The notes below the pieces were generated by a model, which saw only the letters and a program-made list of their open reading frames with translations, did no database searches and was not told the origin of the DNA. Position numbers and translations under genes: made by a program. Source: DASXSB01 sp036506275 (lineage in GTDB: Bacteria; Methylomirabilota; Methylomirabilia; Rokubacteriales; CSP1-6). Taken from it: a stretch of 45,426 bases of DNA. Shown piece by piece: positions 7,920 to 16,230 of the stretch. The stretch covers positions 1 to 45,426 of the forward strand of contig DASXSB010000025.1 of NCBI GenBank assembly GCA_036506275.1, written 5' to 3'. Within the stretch, counting starts at the first letter, position 1; each line of letters begins with the position of its first letter.

Positions 7920-9533
7920 ATGGATCTCGTGAATCTCAAGAGTTTCGAGACGCTCAGCCCGTTCGAGATCAAGGACGAGCTGATCAAGCTCGCGAAGAAG
8001 ACGTCCAAGACCACGCAATCGGCCTTCCTCAACGCCGGGCGCGGCAACCCCAACTGGATCGCCACCACGCCGCGCGAGGGGTTTTTCCTGCTCGGTCAGT
8101 TCGCCGTCACCGAAAGCCGGCGCGTGATGGAGCATCCGGCCGGCATCGCCGGCATGCCGCAGGCGCAGGGCATCGCGGGCCGCCTGGAGGCGTGGCTGAG
8201 CAAGCACGCCGACATGCCGGGGGCGTCCTTCCTGGCCGCGATGGTCCCCTTCGCCGTGAAGAAGTTCAACTTCGAGCCGGACGCCTTCGTGCACGAGCTG
8301 GTGGACTCGATCATCGGCGACAACTACCCGGTTCCGGATCGCATGCTGGTCCACAACGAGCGCATCGTGCACGAATACTTGATGTGGGCGATGTGCGGCG
8401 ATCCCCGCCCCGCCGGCACCTTCGACCTCTATGCCGTCGAGGGCGGAACGGCCGCCATGTGCTACATCTTCAAATCGCTGAAGGCGAACCGCCTCCTGAA
8501 GGCCGGCGACACCATCGCCCTCGGCACGCCGATCTTCACGCCGTACCTCGAGATGACCCACCTCGAGGATTACGCCCTCAACATGGTGACGGTGGCGGCG
8601 CCCCAGGAGAACCGCTTCCAGTTCACCGACGCCGAGCTGCAGAAGCTCGAAGATCCGAAGATCAAGGCCTTCTTCCTCGTCAATCCCGGGAATCCGACGG
8701 GCGTCGCCCTCAGCAAGGAGACGATCGGCAAGCTGGCCAACCTCGTGAAGACCAAGCGCCGCGATCTCATGCTCCTCACCGACGACGTGTACGGGACGTT
8801 CGTCCCCGGCTTCCGCTCGCTGCTCGGCGAGCTGCCGCAGAACACGATCGGCGTCTACTCGTACTCGAAGTACTTCGGCTGCACGGGCTGGCGGCTCGGG
8901 GTCATCGCCGTCCACCAGAACAACATCTTCGATCAGATGATCGCGAAGCTGCCCGACGCCGAGCTGCAGGCTCTGGACCACCGCTACGGCGCCTTGACGC
9001 TGGAGCCACGGAAGGTCAAGTTCATCGACCGGGTCGTGGCCGACAGCCGTGACGTCGCGCTCAATCACACGGCGGGGCTGTCCCTGCCCCAGCAGGTCAT
9101 GATGAGCCTCTTCTCGCTCGCCGAGCTGATGGACAGCGCCAAGGAGTACCAGAACGCGTGCATGAAGATCGTGCATCGCCGCGCCCTGGCCATGCTGGAA
9201 GGACTGGGCCTCACGGTCACGCCGAATTCACTTTACGACGCCTACTATGGCCTCATCGACTTCGAGTTCTGGGCCCGCAAGAACATCGGCGAGGACGCCG
9301 TCGAGTACCTCAAGAAGAACGTCCATCCCCTCGACCTCGCGTTCCGCCTCGCCGAGGACCACGGCATCGTGCTCCTGAACGGCGGCGGCTTCGAGGCGCC
9401 CGACTGGTCGCTCCGCGTCTCGCTCGCCAATCTGAGCGACGACGTGTACGACGACATCGGGCGCGGGGTGCGATCGGTCGCGCGCGGCTACCGGCACGCC
9501 TTCGAGGCCTCGAAGCGCGCGCCGAAGACGTGA
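7920..9533 (+). CDS. asdA: Bifunctional aspartate aminotransferase/aspartate 4-decarboxylase
   Basis: The 537-residue product is a fold-type I PLP enzyme of the AsdA/AspD family (EC 4.1.1.12). It converts L-aspartate to L-alanine and CO2 in the cytoplasm with a side transaminase activity. Its length is normal for the family, which is longer than plain aspartate aminotransferases. Visible motifs are NPGNPTG (255-261), the TDDVYG Asp that contacts the PLP ring nitrogen (about 288-289), and SYSKYFGCTGWRLG with Lys317 as the Schiff-base lysine. An Arg near the C-terminus (SLRVSLANL) fits the carboxylate-binding Arg. The ATG at 7920 follows an AGGAGAC ribosome-binding site. It sits between two antiporter genes, which together make a metabolic proton pump. 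Confidence 0.95.
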   Translation: MDLVNLKSFETLSPFEIKDELIKLAKKTSKTTQSAFLNAGRGNPNWIATTPREGFFLLGQFAVTESRRVMEHPAGIAGMPQAQGIAGRLEAWLSKHADMPGASFLAAMVPFAVKKFNFEPDAFVHELVDSIIGDNYPVPDRMLVHNERIVHEYLMWAMCGDPRPAGTFDLYAVEGGTAAMCYIFKSLKANRLLKAGDTIALGTPIFTPYLEMTHLEDYALNMVTVAAPQENRFQFTDAELQKLEDPKIKAFFLVNPGNPTGVALSKETIGKLANLVKTKRRDLMLLTDDVYGTFVPGFRSLLGELPQNTIGVYSYSKYFGCTGWRLGVIAVHQNNIFDQMIAKLPDAELQALDHRYGALTLEPRKVKFIDRVVADSRDVALNHTAGLSLPQQVMMSLFSLAELMDSAKEYQNACMKIVHRRALAMLEGLGLTVTPNSLYDAYYGLIDFEFWARKNIGEDAVEYLKKNVHPLDLAFRLAEDHGIVLLNGGGFEAPDWSLRVSLANLSDDVYDDIGRGVRSVARGYRHAFEASKRAPKT

Positions 9534-9542
9534 GGGGCGCCG

Positions 9543-11225
9543 ATGGAGTATCTCGTCACCGCCCTCCGGGAGCATCAGGAGCTGGCGATCTTCCTGACGC
9601 TGGCGGTCGGGTTCTTCATCGGCAAGCTCCGCGTCGGCTCGTTCAGTCTGGGGACGGTCGTGGGCACGCTCCTCGCGGGCGTGCTCATCGGCCAGCTCGA
9701 CATCAAGGTTCCCGCCATCGTGAAGAACGTGTTCTTCGACCTCTTCCTCTTCACCACCGGCTACAAGGTGGGCCCGCAGTTCTTCCGCGGGCTCCGGAAG
9801 GACGCCCTCCCTCAGCTGAGCGTCACCGTCGTCCTCTGCGTCAGCTGCCTCCTGAGCGCCTTCACGGCGGCGAAGCTCCTCGGCTATGACGTGGGGACGG
9901 CGGCCGGCCTGCTGGCGGGGGCCTTCACCGAGTCCACCGTCATCGGCACCGCCGGCGATGCGATCTCTCGTCTCGCGCTCCCGGCCGACGAGAAGACCGC
10001 GCTCATCAACAACATCCCCGTCGCCTACGCGGTGACGTACCTCATCGGCACCGGCTTCATCGTGTGGTTCTTGCCGAGCGTCGGGCCGCGGCTGATGGGC
10101 GTGAACCTGAAAGAAGAAGCCGCGAAGCTCCAGCGCTCGATCGGCGGGCCGCAGGAGCACGAGCCGGGCGTGCTCTCCGCCTTCCAGAGCTTCACCGTCC
10201 GCGCCTATCGCGTCACCAACGAGCGGCTCGTGAACAGGAGCGTCGCCGAGATCGAGGCCCTGCCCGAGGCCGTACGCGTCTGCATTTCGAGGATCCGCCG
10301 CGACGGCGCCATCATCGCGCCCGCGCCCGACACGATCATCCAGAAGGACGACGTCATCGCCGTGATGACGCGCACCGAGGCGCTGATGGCGCGCGGCACG
10401 ATCATCGGCCCCGAAGTGAGCGACAAGGATCTCGTCGACTTTCCCGTGGAGACCCTCGACGTCGTGGTCACCAACCAGGGGATGGTCGGCAAGAGCCTCC
10501 TGGAACTGGCGGCGCTCGAGGGCGCGCGCGGCGTGTTTCTTCAGAAGGTCGTGCGCCTCGGGCAGCCGATGCCGGTCACGGTGGAGTCGCGCGTCGATCG
10601 CGGCGATGTCCTCACCCTGATCGGCGCCAAACCCGACGTCGAGCGGGCCGCGCACGCGCTCGGCTACGCCGACCGGCCCACGGTGGCGACCGACATGATC
10701 TTCGTCGGCCTCGGCATCTTCCTCGGTGGGCTCGTCGGCCTCCTCACGGTGACCATCGGTGGGTTGCCGATCACGCTCACCGTCAGCGGCGGCGCCTTGA
10801 TCATGGGCCTGGTCTTCGGCTGGCTGCGCGCCATCCGTCCGACGTTTGGGCGGATTCCCGAGCCCGCCATCTGGGTGTTCGACACCGTGGGGCTGGCCGT
10901 CTTCATCGGTGTGGTGGGTCTCGGGGCGGGCCCGAGCTTCGTGTCGGGACTCCAGAAATCGGGAGCGAGCCTGATCGTGGTGGGCCTCGTGGTGGCCGTG
11001 CTTCCCCACACGCTGGCCATTCTGTTCGGCCGGTACGTGCTGAAGATGAATCCGCTCATCTTGCTCGGGGCGTGCGCGGGCGCGGGGACGGTCACGGCCG
11101 CTCTGCGGGCTCTTCAGGAGAAGTCGCAGAGCAAGCTGCCCGCGCTCGGTTACACGGTGCCTTACGCCGTCGGCAACATCTTGCTCACGGCCTGGGGTCC
11201 GGTGATCGTGGCCTTGCTGCACTGA
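9543..11225 (+). CDS. aspT: Aspartate:alanine antiporter (AAE family), second copy
   Basis: The 560-residue paralogue of the gene at 6197 has the same order: N-terminal membrane bundle, two TrkA-C-like modules (about 210-375), C-terminal membrane bundle. Key stretches are TTGYKVGPQFFRGL and NNIPVAYAVTYLIG. The transport face differs from copy one: AGAFTESTVIGTAGDA here, where copy one has SGSQTISAAMGLSTDA. The substrate preference may therefore differ, for example Asp/Ala against another amino- or keto-acid pair. The ATG at 9543 is 9 nt after the asdA stop, so it belongs to the same operon. The assignment is secure at family level; the exact exchange couple of each copy is not determined by sequence. 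Confidence 0.92.
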   Translation: MEYLVTALREHQELAIFLTLAVGFFIGKLRVGSFSLGTVVGTLLAGVLIGQLDIKVPAIVKNVFFDLFLFTTGYKVGPQFFRGLRKDALPQLSVTVVLCVSCLLSAFTAAKLLGYDVGTAAGLLAGAFTESTVIGTAGDAISRLALPADEKTALINNIPVAYAVTYLIGTGFIVWFLPSVGPRLMGVNLKEEAAKLQRSIGGPQEHEPGVLSAFQSFTVRAYRVTNERLVNRSVAEIEALPEAVRVCISRIRRDGAIIAPAPDTIIQKDDVIAVMTRTEALMARGTIIGPEVSDKDLVDFPVETLDVVVTNQGMVGKSLLELAALEGARGVFLQKVVRLGQPMPVTVESRVDRGDVLTLIGAKPDVERAAHALGYADRPTVATDMIFVGLGIFLGGLVGLLTVTIGGLPITLTVSGGALIMGLVFGWLRAIRPTFGRIPEPAIWVFDTVGLAVFIGVVGLGAGPSFVSGLQKSGASLIVVGLVVAVLPHTLAILFGRYVLKMNPLILLGACAGAGTVTAALRALQEKSQSKLPALGYTVPYAVGNILLTAWGPVIVALLH

Positions 11226-11268
11226 CGAAATTGCACCGACGTACACACACAGCGGCGAGGTGATCGTG

Positions 11269-12636
11269 ATGTGGCGGACCAGGCGCGTCGTCGCGATGTC
11301 GACAGGGATCCTTCTCCTCGTGACCCTCCTTGCTCCCGGCGGCGGGGCTCAGCAAGCCGCGCCTCCGGAGGCACAGTCGGCTCCCGCGTTCAAACCCGAG
11401 GAGCTGGAGCAGATCGTCGCGCCCATCGCGCTCTATCCCGATCCCCTCATCGCGCAGATCTTCATGGCCTCCACGTATCCCGTCGAGATCGTCATGGCCG
11501 CGCGCTTCCAGAAGGCGAACGCGAATCTCAAAGGCGATCAGCTCAACGAGGCGCTGAAGGACCAGACGTGGGACGACAGCGTGAAGTCGCTCATCAGCTT
11601 TCCCCAAGTTCTGACGATGATGAGCGAGAAGCTCGACTGGACCCAGAAGCTCGGCGACGCCGTCCTCGCCCAGCAGAAAGAGGTCATGGACGCCATCCAG
11701 CGCCTGCGTGCGAAGGCGCAGGCGTCGGGGAACTTGAAGTCGACGGCCCAGCAGAACGTGATCGTCGAGCCGGCGCCCGCCGCACCGGCGAGCGCGGGTG
11801 CGGCGCCCGCGCAGCCGACCATCATCAAGATCGAACCGGCGGATCCCCAGGTCGTCTACGTGCCGACGTACCAGCCCACCGCCGTGTACGGCGGGTGGCC
11901 GTATCCCGCCTATCCGCCCTACGCGTATTACCCGCCCGGCTACGTCGCCGGCGCCGCCATCTCGTTCGGCATCGGCATGGCGGCGGGGGCGGCAATCTGG
12001 GGCGGCTGCAACTGGGGCGGGGGGGACGTCGACATCGACGTCAACCGCCAGAACACCTTCAACCAGAACGTGAACCGCAACACGAACATCCAGCAGAAGC
12101 GCACCAACGCCCAGGGCGGCAACAAGTGGCAGCACGATCCCAGTCACCGGAAGGGCGCGCAGTACCGGGATTCCGCGACCCAGCAACGCTTCAACAAGAG
12201 CGGCCCGGCGAACGCGGCCTCGCGCGAGGGGTACCGCGGCCGCGGCGAGGGCGGTGGCGCCGGCGGCCGTGATGGCGCAGGTGGCCGCGATAGCCCAGGT
12301 GGCCGCGACAGCGCCGGCGGCCGCGATAGCCCAGGTGGCCGCGACAGCCCAGGTGGCCGCGATGGCGCAGGTGGCCGTGATGGCGGTGGCAGCGCGTCCG
12401 TCGGTTCCGGCGGCCGCGGCGGTGCCGGCGGCGGAGGGGGGGCGCTCGACGGCGTCGGTCAGGGTGGCGCGGCGCGCGACTCCAGCTCCCGCGGGGGCTC
12501 GAGCCTCAACTCGGCGCGGACGAGCGGCTTCCAGGGTGGTGGTGGTGGGAGCGCAGGCGGCGGTGGGCGCAGCGGCGGAGGCGGAGGAGGCGGCGGAGGC
12601 GGAGGGGGCGGTGGGAGAGGAGGAGGACGCCGATGA
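11269..12636 (+). CDS. Exported DUF3300 protein with long Gly-rich tail
   Basis: The 455-residue product has an N-terminal signal peptide (MWRTRRVVAM, hydrophobic stretch, APGGGAQQA). The DUF3300 core (about 40-205) contains PIALYPDPLIAQIFMASTYP and QTWDDSVKSLISFPQVLTMMSEKLDW. A Pro/Tyr-rich spacer (YPAYPPYAYYPPGY), an Asn/Arg-rich segment and a final Gly/Arg/Ser low-complexity tail of about 120 residues follow. The tail is encoded partly by an 18-bp tandem repeat (12262-12387). It is likely periplasmic or surface-associated; the function is unknown. ATG 11269 is preferred over GTG 11260 because GAGG then has normal spacing. It overlaps the next gene by ATGA. DUF3300 and DUF2950 genes are commonly adjacent in other genomes. 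Confidence 0.88.
   Translation: MWRTRRVVAMSTGILLLVTLLAPGGGAQQAAPPEAQSAPAFKPEELEQIVAPIALYPDPLIAQIFMASTYPVEIVMAARFQKANANLKGDQLNEALKDQTWDDSVKSLISFPQVLTMMSEKLDWTQKLGDAVLAQQKEVMDAIQRLRAKAQASGNLKSTAQQNVIVEPAPAAPASAGAAPAQPTIIKIEPADPQVVYVPTYQPTAVYGGWPYPAYPPYAYYPPGYVAGAAISFGIGMAAGAAIWGGCNWGGGDVDIDVNRQNTFNQNVNRNTNIQQKRTNAQGGNKWQHDPSHRKGAQYRDSATQQRFNKSGPANAASREGYRGRGEGGGAGGRDGAGGRDSPGGRDSAGGRDSPGGRDSPGGRDGAGGRDGGGSASVGSGGRGGAGGGGGALDGVGQGGAARDSSSRGGSSLNSARTSGFQGGGGGSAGGGGRSGGGGGGGGGGGGGGRGGGRR
12262..12387 (+). repeat. Seven-copy 18-bp tandem repeat inside the DUF3300 gene
   Basis: Units of the form GGTGGCCGCGATAGCCCA occur seven times head-to-tail with few substitutions (starts 12262, 12280, 12298, 12316, 12334, 12352, 12370). 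Each encodes the hexapeptide GGRD-S/G-P/A. Copy number should be prone to slippage without breaking the frame. Confidence 0.95.
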
Positions 12637-13565
12637 GAATCGCTCGTGTCGCGCTCGTGGTCCTTCTCACGTGGAGCACCGTGGCTTTCGCGGCGGATGG
12701 CCCGAAGAGATTCGGGTCGGTGGACGACGCCGTGAAGGCGCTCATCGATGCGCTGCGGTCAGTCGACCGAAAAGCGCTCGGTGAAATTCTCGGCGCGCAG
12801 GGCAAGGCGCTCGTGTCATCGGGAGACGACGTCGCCGACCGCAACGCGGCCCAGCGGTTCGTGGCCGCGTACGATCAGGCGCACCGTCTCGAAGGCGGCG
12901 GCGGACAGGTCGTGCTCTACGTCGGCGCCGACGACTTTCCCTTCCCGCTGCCGCTCGTCCCCGACGGCGCGAGCTGGCGGTGGGACGTCGAAGCGGGGCG
13001 CGAGGAGATCCTGAAGCGCCGCATCGGCCGCAACGAGCTGAGCGTGATCCAGGTCTGCCTCGCGTACGTCGACGCGCAGCGGGAGTACTATTCGCAGAGC
13101 CGCAAGCGCGACGGGGTGCTCGAGTACGCGCAGCGAATCCGCAGCAGCCCGGGCAAGCACGACGGGCTCTACTGGCCCACGAAAGCCGACGAGCCCGCGA
13201 GCCCGCTCGGTCCTCTGGTCACGCGCGCCGACGTCGAGGGATACACCCGCGCCGCCGGCTCCGCGAGCGGCAGCGTTCCCTTCCACGGCTATTTCTATCG
13301 GATTCTGCTCCGGCAGGGAGCGAACGCGCCCGACGGCGCGTACGACTACGTGCTCGGCGGACACATGATCGGCGGCTTCGGCCTGGTCGCCTATCCGGCC
13401 ACCTACGGCAACTCCGGCGTCATGACGTTCATCGTGAACCACGACGGCGTCGTCTATCAGAAAGACCTCGGACTCGCGACGGCGCGCGCGGCGGCCGCCA
13501 TGAAGTCGTTCAACCCCGACCCGACGTGGCAGCGCGTCGACAACGCCGCGATGTCCAAGCGTTGA
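12633..13565 (+). CDS. Exported DUF2950 protein
   Basis: The 310-residue product has a Sec signal peptide (MRIARVALVVLLTWSTVAFA) and a complete DUF2950 domain: FGSVDDAVKALIDALRS near the start, then QREYYSQSRKRDGVLEYAQRIRSSPGKHDGLYW, PFHGYFYRIL and GGFGLVAYPATYGNSGVMTFIVNHDGVVYQKDLG towards the end. The biochemical function of DUF2950 is not known; it is exported and usually found beside DUF3300. The ATG overlaps the upstream stop by ATGA, so the pair is translationally coupled. The 43-nt gap between aspT and DUF3300 means read-through from the aspartate operon is possible. Confidence 0.9.
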   Translation: MRIARVALVVLLTWSTVAFAADGPKRFGSVDDAVKALIDALRSVDRKALGEILGAQGKALVSSGDDVADRNAAQRFVAAYDQAHRLEGGGGQVVLYVGADDFPFPLPLVPDGASWRWDVEAGREEILKRRIGRNELSVIQVCLAYVDAQREYYSQSRKRDGVLEYAQRIRSSPGKHDGLYWPTKADEPASPLGPLVTRADVEGYTRAAGSASGSVPFHGYFYRILLRQGANAPDGAYDYVLGGHMIGGFGLVAYPATYGNSGVMTFIVNHDGVVYQKDLGLATARAAAAMKSFNPDPTWQRVDNAAMSKR

Positions 13566-13586
13566 CCCGCGCACCGCGTACGACTA

Positions 13587-13602
13587 GGGCTAACGTCTCA
13601 TG
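13587..13602 (+). promoter_or_regulatory. DosR-like box upstream of bdhA
   Basis: GGGCTAACGTCTCATG matches GACCAASGTCYC-ATRG at most positions (10 of 12 core bases). It ends about 36 nt before the proposed bdhA start, the same distance as in front of nrfH. The ATG at 13600 is part of this element, which argues for the later start codon. Confidence 0.45.
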
Positions 13603-13635
13603 GCGGCCCGCCTCGGTCCGTGGTCGGATGACGTC

Positions 13636-14439
13636 ATGGGGAGTGCAGGTAACGGCATCGGGTTGAAGGGCCGCGTGGCCGTCGTCACGGGCTCGACGAG
13701 CGGCATCGGTCTCGGCGTCGCCGATGCGCTGGCAATGCAGGGCGCGGCGGTGCTGCTCAATGGCTTCGGTCCGAAACCCGCCATCGATACCGCCCTCGCG
13801 CAGGTGGCGGCGGGCGGCACGCCGGTCGCCTACAGCGCGGCGGACATGTCGCGCCCTGACGAGATCGCCGCCATGCTCGAGCAGGCGCTCCGCGAGCTGG
13901 GCCCCGTGGACATTCTGGTCAACAACGCGGGCATCCAGTTCACCGCGCCCGTGGAGGAATTTCCGGCCGAGCGGTGGGACGCTATCCTCGCCATCAACCT
14001 CTCCGCCGTGTTCCACGCCACGCGGGCGGCCCTCCCCAGCATGCGCGAACGCAACTGGGGCCGCATCGTCAACATCGCATCCACGCACGGGCTCGTGGCG
14101 TCGGTTCACAAAGCGGCGTACGTCGCGGCCAAGCACGGCGTGCTCGGTCTCACGAAGGTGGTGGCGCTCGAAACCGCGACCACCAACATCACCTGCAACG
14201 CGATCTGCCCGGGCTGGGTCCTCACCTCCCTCGTGCAGCGGCAGATCGATGATCTCGCGTTGCGAGACCGCCTGTCCCCCGCGCAGGCGAAGCAGGCGCT
14301 GCTCGAAGAGAAACAGCCGTCGCACGAGTTTGCGACGCCGGCCCACATCGGCGCCGCCGTCGCGTTTCTCTGTTCGGAGGCGGCGGCGCAGATCCGCGGT
14401 GTCGCCCTTCCCGTGGACGGCGGCTGGCTCGCCCAGTAA
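13636..14439 (+). CDS. bdhA: D-3-hydroxybutyrate dehydrogenase (SDR family)
   Basis: The 267-residue short-chain dehydrogenase oxidises D-3-hydroxybutyrate to acetoacetate with NAD+. It has the dinucleotide-binding TGSTSGIG (18-25), NNAG, the catalytic Ser in NIASTHG, and the Tyr/Lys pair in YVAAK. The segments STHGLVASVHKAAYVAAKHG, NAICPGWVLTSLV and a QIDDLA helix are typical of 3-hydroxybutyrate dehydrogenases as against general SDRs. An in-frame ATG at 13600 would add a 12-residue tail and lies inside the upstream box. 13636 gives the usual short N-terminus before the Rossmann fold. The gene begins an operon with atoD, atoA and atoB that takes 3-hydroxybutyrate to acetyl-CoA. Confidence 0.9.
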   Translation: MGSAGNGIGLKGRVAVVTGSTSGIGLGVADALAMQGAAVLLNGFGPKPAIDTALAQVAAGGTPVAYSAADMSRPDEIAAMLEQALRELGPVDILVNNAGIQFTAPVEEFPAERWDAILAINLSAVFHATRAALPSMRERNWGRIVNIASTHGLVASVHKAAYVAAKHGVLGLTKVVALETATTNITCNAICPGWVLTSLVQRQIDDLALRDRLSPAQAKQALLEEKQPSHEFATPAHIGAAVAFLCSEAAAQIRGVALPVDGGWLAQ

Positions 14440-14463
14440 TCGTCGCGACGGGAGACCGAGCCA

Positions 14464-15108
14464 ATGAAGACGATTTCGCTCGAGGAAGCGGTCACCCTGA
14501 TTCCCGACGGCGCCTCCGTGATGATCGGCGGGTTCATGGGCGTCGGCACGCCGGAGCGCTTGGTTGACGCGCTCGTCGCCCGCGGGACGGGCGGACTCAC
14601 CGTGATCGCCAACGACACCGCCATGCCTGGAGTTGGCATCGGCAAGCTGATCACCGCCGGCCTCGTCCGTCGTGCCATCGTCAGCCACATCGGGCTGAAT
14701 CCAGAGACCCAGCAGCGGATGCTCGACGGGAAGCTCGACGTGGAGCTGGTGCCGCAGGGCACGCTCATCGAGCGGGTTCGCGCGGGGGGCTACGGCCTCG
14801 GCGGAATCCTGACGGCGACCGGGGTGGGCACGGTCGTCGAACACGGCAAGCAGACCTTGGTCGTGGACGGCCGCACGTTCCTGGTGGAGCCGGCGCTGCG
14901 GGCGGACGTCGCGCTCGTCAACGCGTTCCTGGCCGACTACCTGGGGAATGTCACGTACGCCTTGACGGCTCGGAACTTCAATCCCGTGATCGCCACCGCC
15001 GCCGACGTGGTCATCGTGGAAGCGGACAACATCGTCCCCACCGGGGTGATCGCGCCCGATCACGTGGTGACGCCCGCTCCGCTCGTCGACTACGTGGTGG
15101 CGCACTGA
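14464..15108 (+). CDS. atoD: Acetoacetate/3-oxoacid CoA-transferase subunit A
   Basis: The 214-residue alpha subunit of a family I CoA-transferase. It begins with the expected IPDGASVMIGGFMGVGTPE glycine loop and contains NPETQQRMLDGKLDVELVPQGTLIERVRAGG, diagnostic of the A subunit. With the B subunit encoded 7 nt downstream, it moves CoA from a donor such as acetyl- or succinyl-CoA to acetoacetate. The ATG at 14464 follows GGGAGACCGAGCC. It lies 24 nt after bdhA. Substrate choice is inferred from the bdhA and thiolase neighbours. Confidence 0.93.
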   Translation: MKTISLEEAVTLIPDGASVMIGGFMGVGTPERLVDALVARGTGGLTVIANDTAMPGVGIGKLITAGLVRRAIVSHIGLNPETQQRMLDGKLDVELVPQGTLIERVRAGGYGLGGILTATGVGTVVEHGKQTLVVDGRTFLVEPALRADVALVNAFLADYLGNVTYALTARNFNPVIATAADVVIVEADNIVPTGVIAPDHVVTPAPLVDYVVAH

Positions 15109-15115
15109 GGTCCCC

Positions 15116-15796
15116 ATGGAAGCGCAAGAGATCATCGCCCGTCGCATCGCCCAGGAGCTGCGCGATGGGATGCTCGTCAACCTCGGCATCGGCATCCCCA
15201 CCCTCGTCGCCAACTACGTGCCCGCCGGCATTCGCGTGTTCTTCCAGTCCGAGAATGGATTGATCGGCACGGGGCCGGTGCCGGAGCCCGGCATGCACCA
15301 CCGCTTGCTGACCGACGCGGGCGGACGGGCCGTCACTGCGCTGCCCGGCGCGTGCACGTTCGACAGCGCCACGTCGTTCGGACTGATCCGTGGTGGACAT
15401 CTCGACATGACCGTGCTCGGCGGCCTGGAGGTGGATGGCGCGGGCCGGCTCGCGAACTGGATGATCCCCGGCAAGATGGTCCCCGGCATGGGCGGCGCCA
15501 TGGATCTCGTCGCCGGCGCGCGCCGCGTGGTGGTCGCCATGCAGCACACCGCCAAGGGCCGCTCGAAGATCGTGCCGGCGTGCCGGCTCCCGCTCACGTC
15601 GGTGCGCCCCGTCGATCTCGTCGTCACCGAGCTGGCGGTGATCGCCTTCCCGGGCGGCCGTGCCACGTTGCTGGAGACGGCCCCCGGCGTCGCCGTGGCG
15701 GACGTACGGTCGGCCACGGACACGGAGCTCCTGGTCGCGAGCGATGTGCGGACGATGACGCTCGGCACCAACGACGTGGCGCGGCCGGCGCGATGA
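15116..15796 (+). CDS. atoA: Acetoacetate/3-oxoacid CoA-transferase subunit B
   Basis: The 226-residue beta subunit carries the catalytic glutamate Glu46 in FQSENGLIG, which forms the CoA thioester intermediate. It also has the family stretches VNLGIGIPTLVANY and LGGLEVDGAGRLANWMIPGKMVPGMGGAMDL. It pairs with the A subunit directly upstream. Its stop overlaps the ATG of the CBS-domain gene (ATGA), suggesting coupled translation. Length and motif order are normal, with no sign of damage. Confidence 0.94.
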   Translation: MEAQEIIARRIAQELRDGMLVNLGIGIPTLVANYVPAGIRVFFQSENGLIGTGPVPEPGMHHRLLTDAGGRAVTALPGACTFDSATSFGLIRGGHLDMTVLGGLEVDGAGRLANWMIPGKMVPGMGGAMDLVAGARRVVVAMQHTAKGRSKIVPACRLPLTSVRPVDLVVTELAVIAFPGGRATLLETAPGVAVADVRSATDTELLVASDVRTMTLGTNDVARPAR

Positions 15797-16230
15797 CACG
15801 GGAGGATGGCGGAGTGATCGTGATGATGGTGCGCGACGTGATGACCCACAGCCTGGTGGTGATCGATCCCGAGACACCCTGCCACGAGGCACGCCGGATG
15901 ATGGACGAGCACCGCATTCGACATCTCCCGGTGGTGGCGGGGGGACAGCTCGTTGGAATGGTCTCGGACCGAGACGCGCGGTCCGCCGCCACCGAGTCCG
16001 GCGCCATCGCCGGCCGGATCATGACCCCGAATCCGGTGACGGTGACACCCGAGGCGCGCATCGAGCACGCCGCCCGCATGATGCTGGACGCGCGCTTCGG
16101 CGCGCTCCCGGTCGTGGACGGAACGCTGGTCGGGATCGTGACGTACACGGATCTGCTGCGCGCATTCGTCCAGGTCCTCGAGACCGCGACCCTGGAACGG
16201 ATCGCGGTCGAAGTGGGGGAGGACCGATGA
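15793..16230 (+). CDS. CBS-domain pair protein embedded in the ato operon
   Basis: A protein of up to 145 residues consists of two CBS domains and little else: VRDVMTHSLVVIDPETPCHEARRMM...HLPVVAGGQLVGMVSDRD, then IMTPNPVTVTPEARIEHAARMM...ALPVVDGTLVGIVTYTDLL. Stand-alone CBS pairs bind adenine nucleotides and act as energy sensors that control a partner protein. ATG 15793 overlaps the atoA stop. GTG 15814 (preceded by GGGAGGA) and ATG 15823/15826 are alternative starts giving the more usual short N-terminus. The stop overlaps the thiolase start at 16227. Its position inside the operon suggests nucleotide-sensitive control of ketone-body use, which is inference. Confidence 0.88.
   Translation: MTREDGGVIVMMVRDVMTHSLVVIDPETPCHEARRMMDEHRIRHLPVVAGGQLVGMVSDRDARSAATESGAIAGRIMTPNPVTVTPEARIEHAARMMLDARFGALPVVDGTLVGIVTYTDLLRAFVQVLETATLERIAVEVGEDR

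Noticed and set aside
14852..14864. AGACCTTGGTCGT inside atoD, nearly identical to the box before DUF3141
   Set aside because: It falls in conserved coding sequence (QTLVV) and not before a gene. It shows that single matches can arise by chance, so the regulon claim rests on the set of upstream sites.
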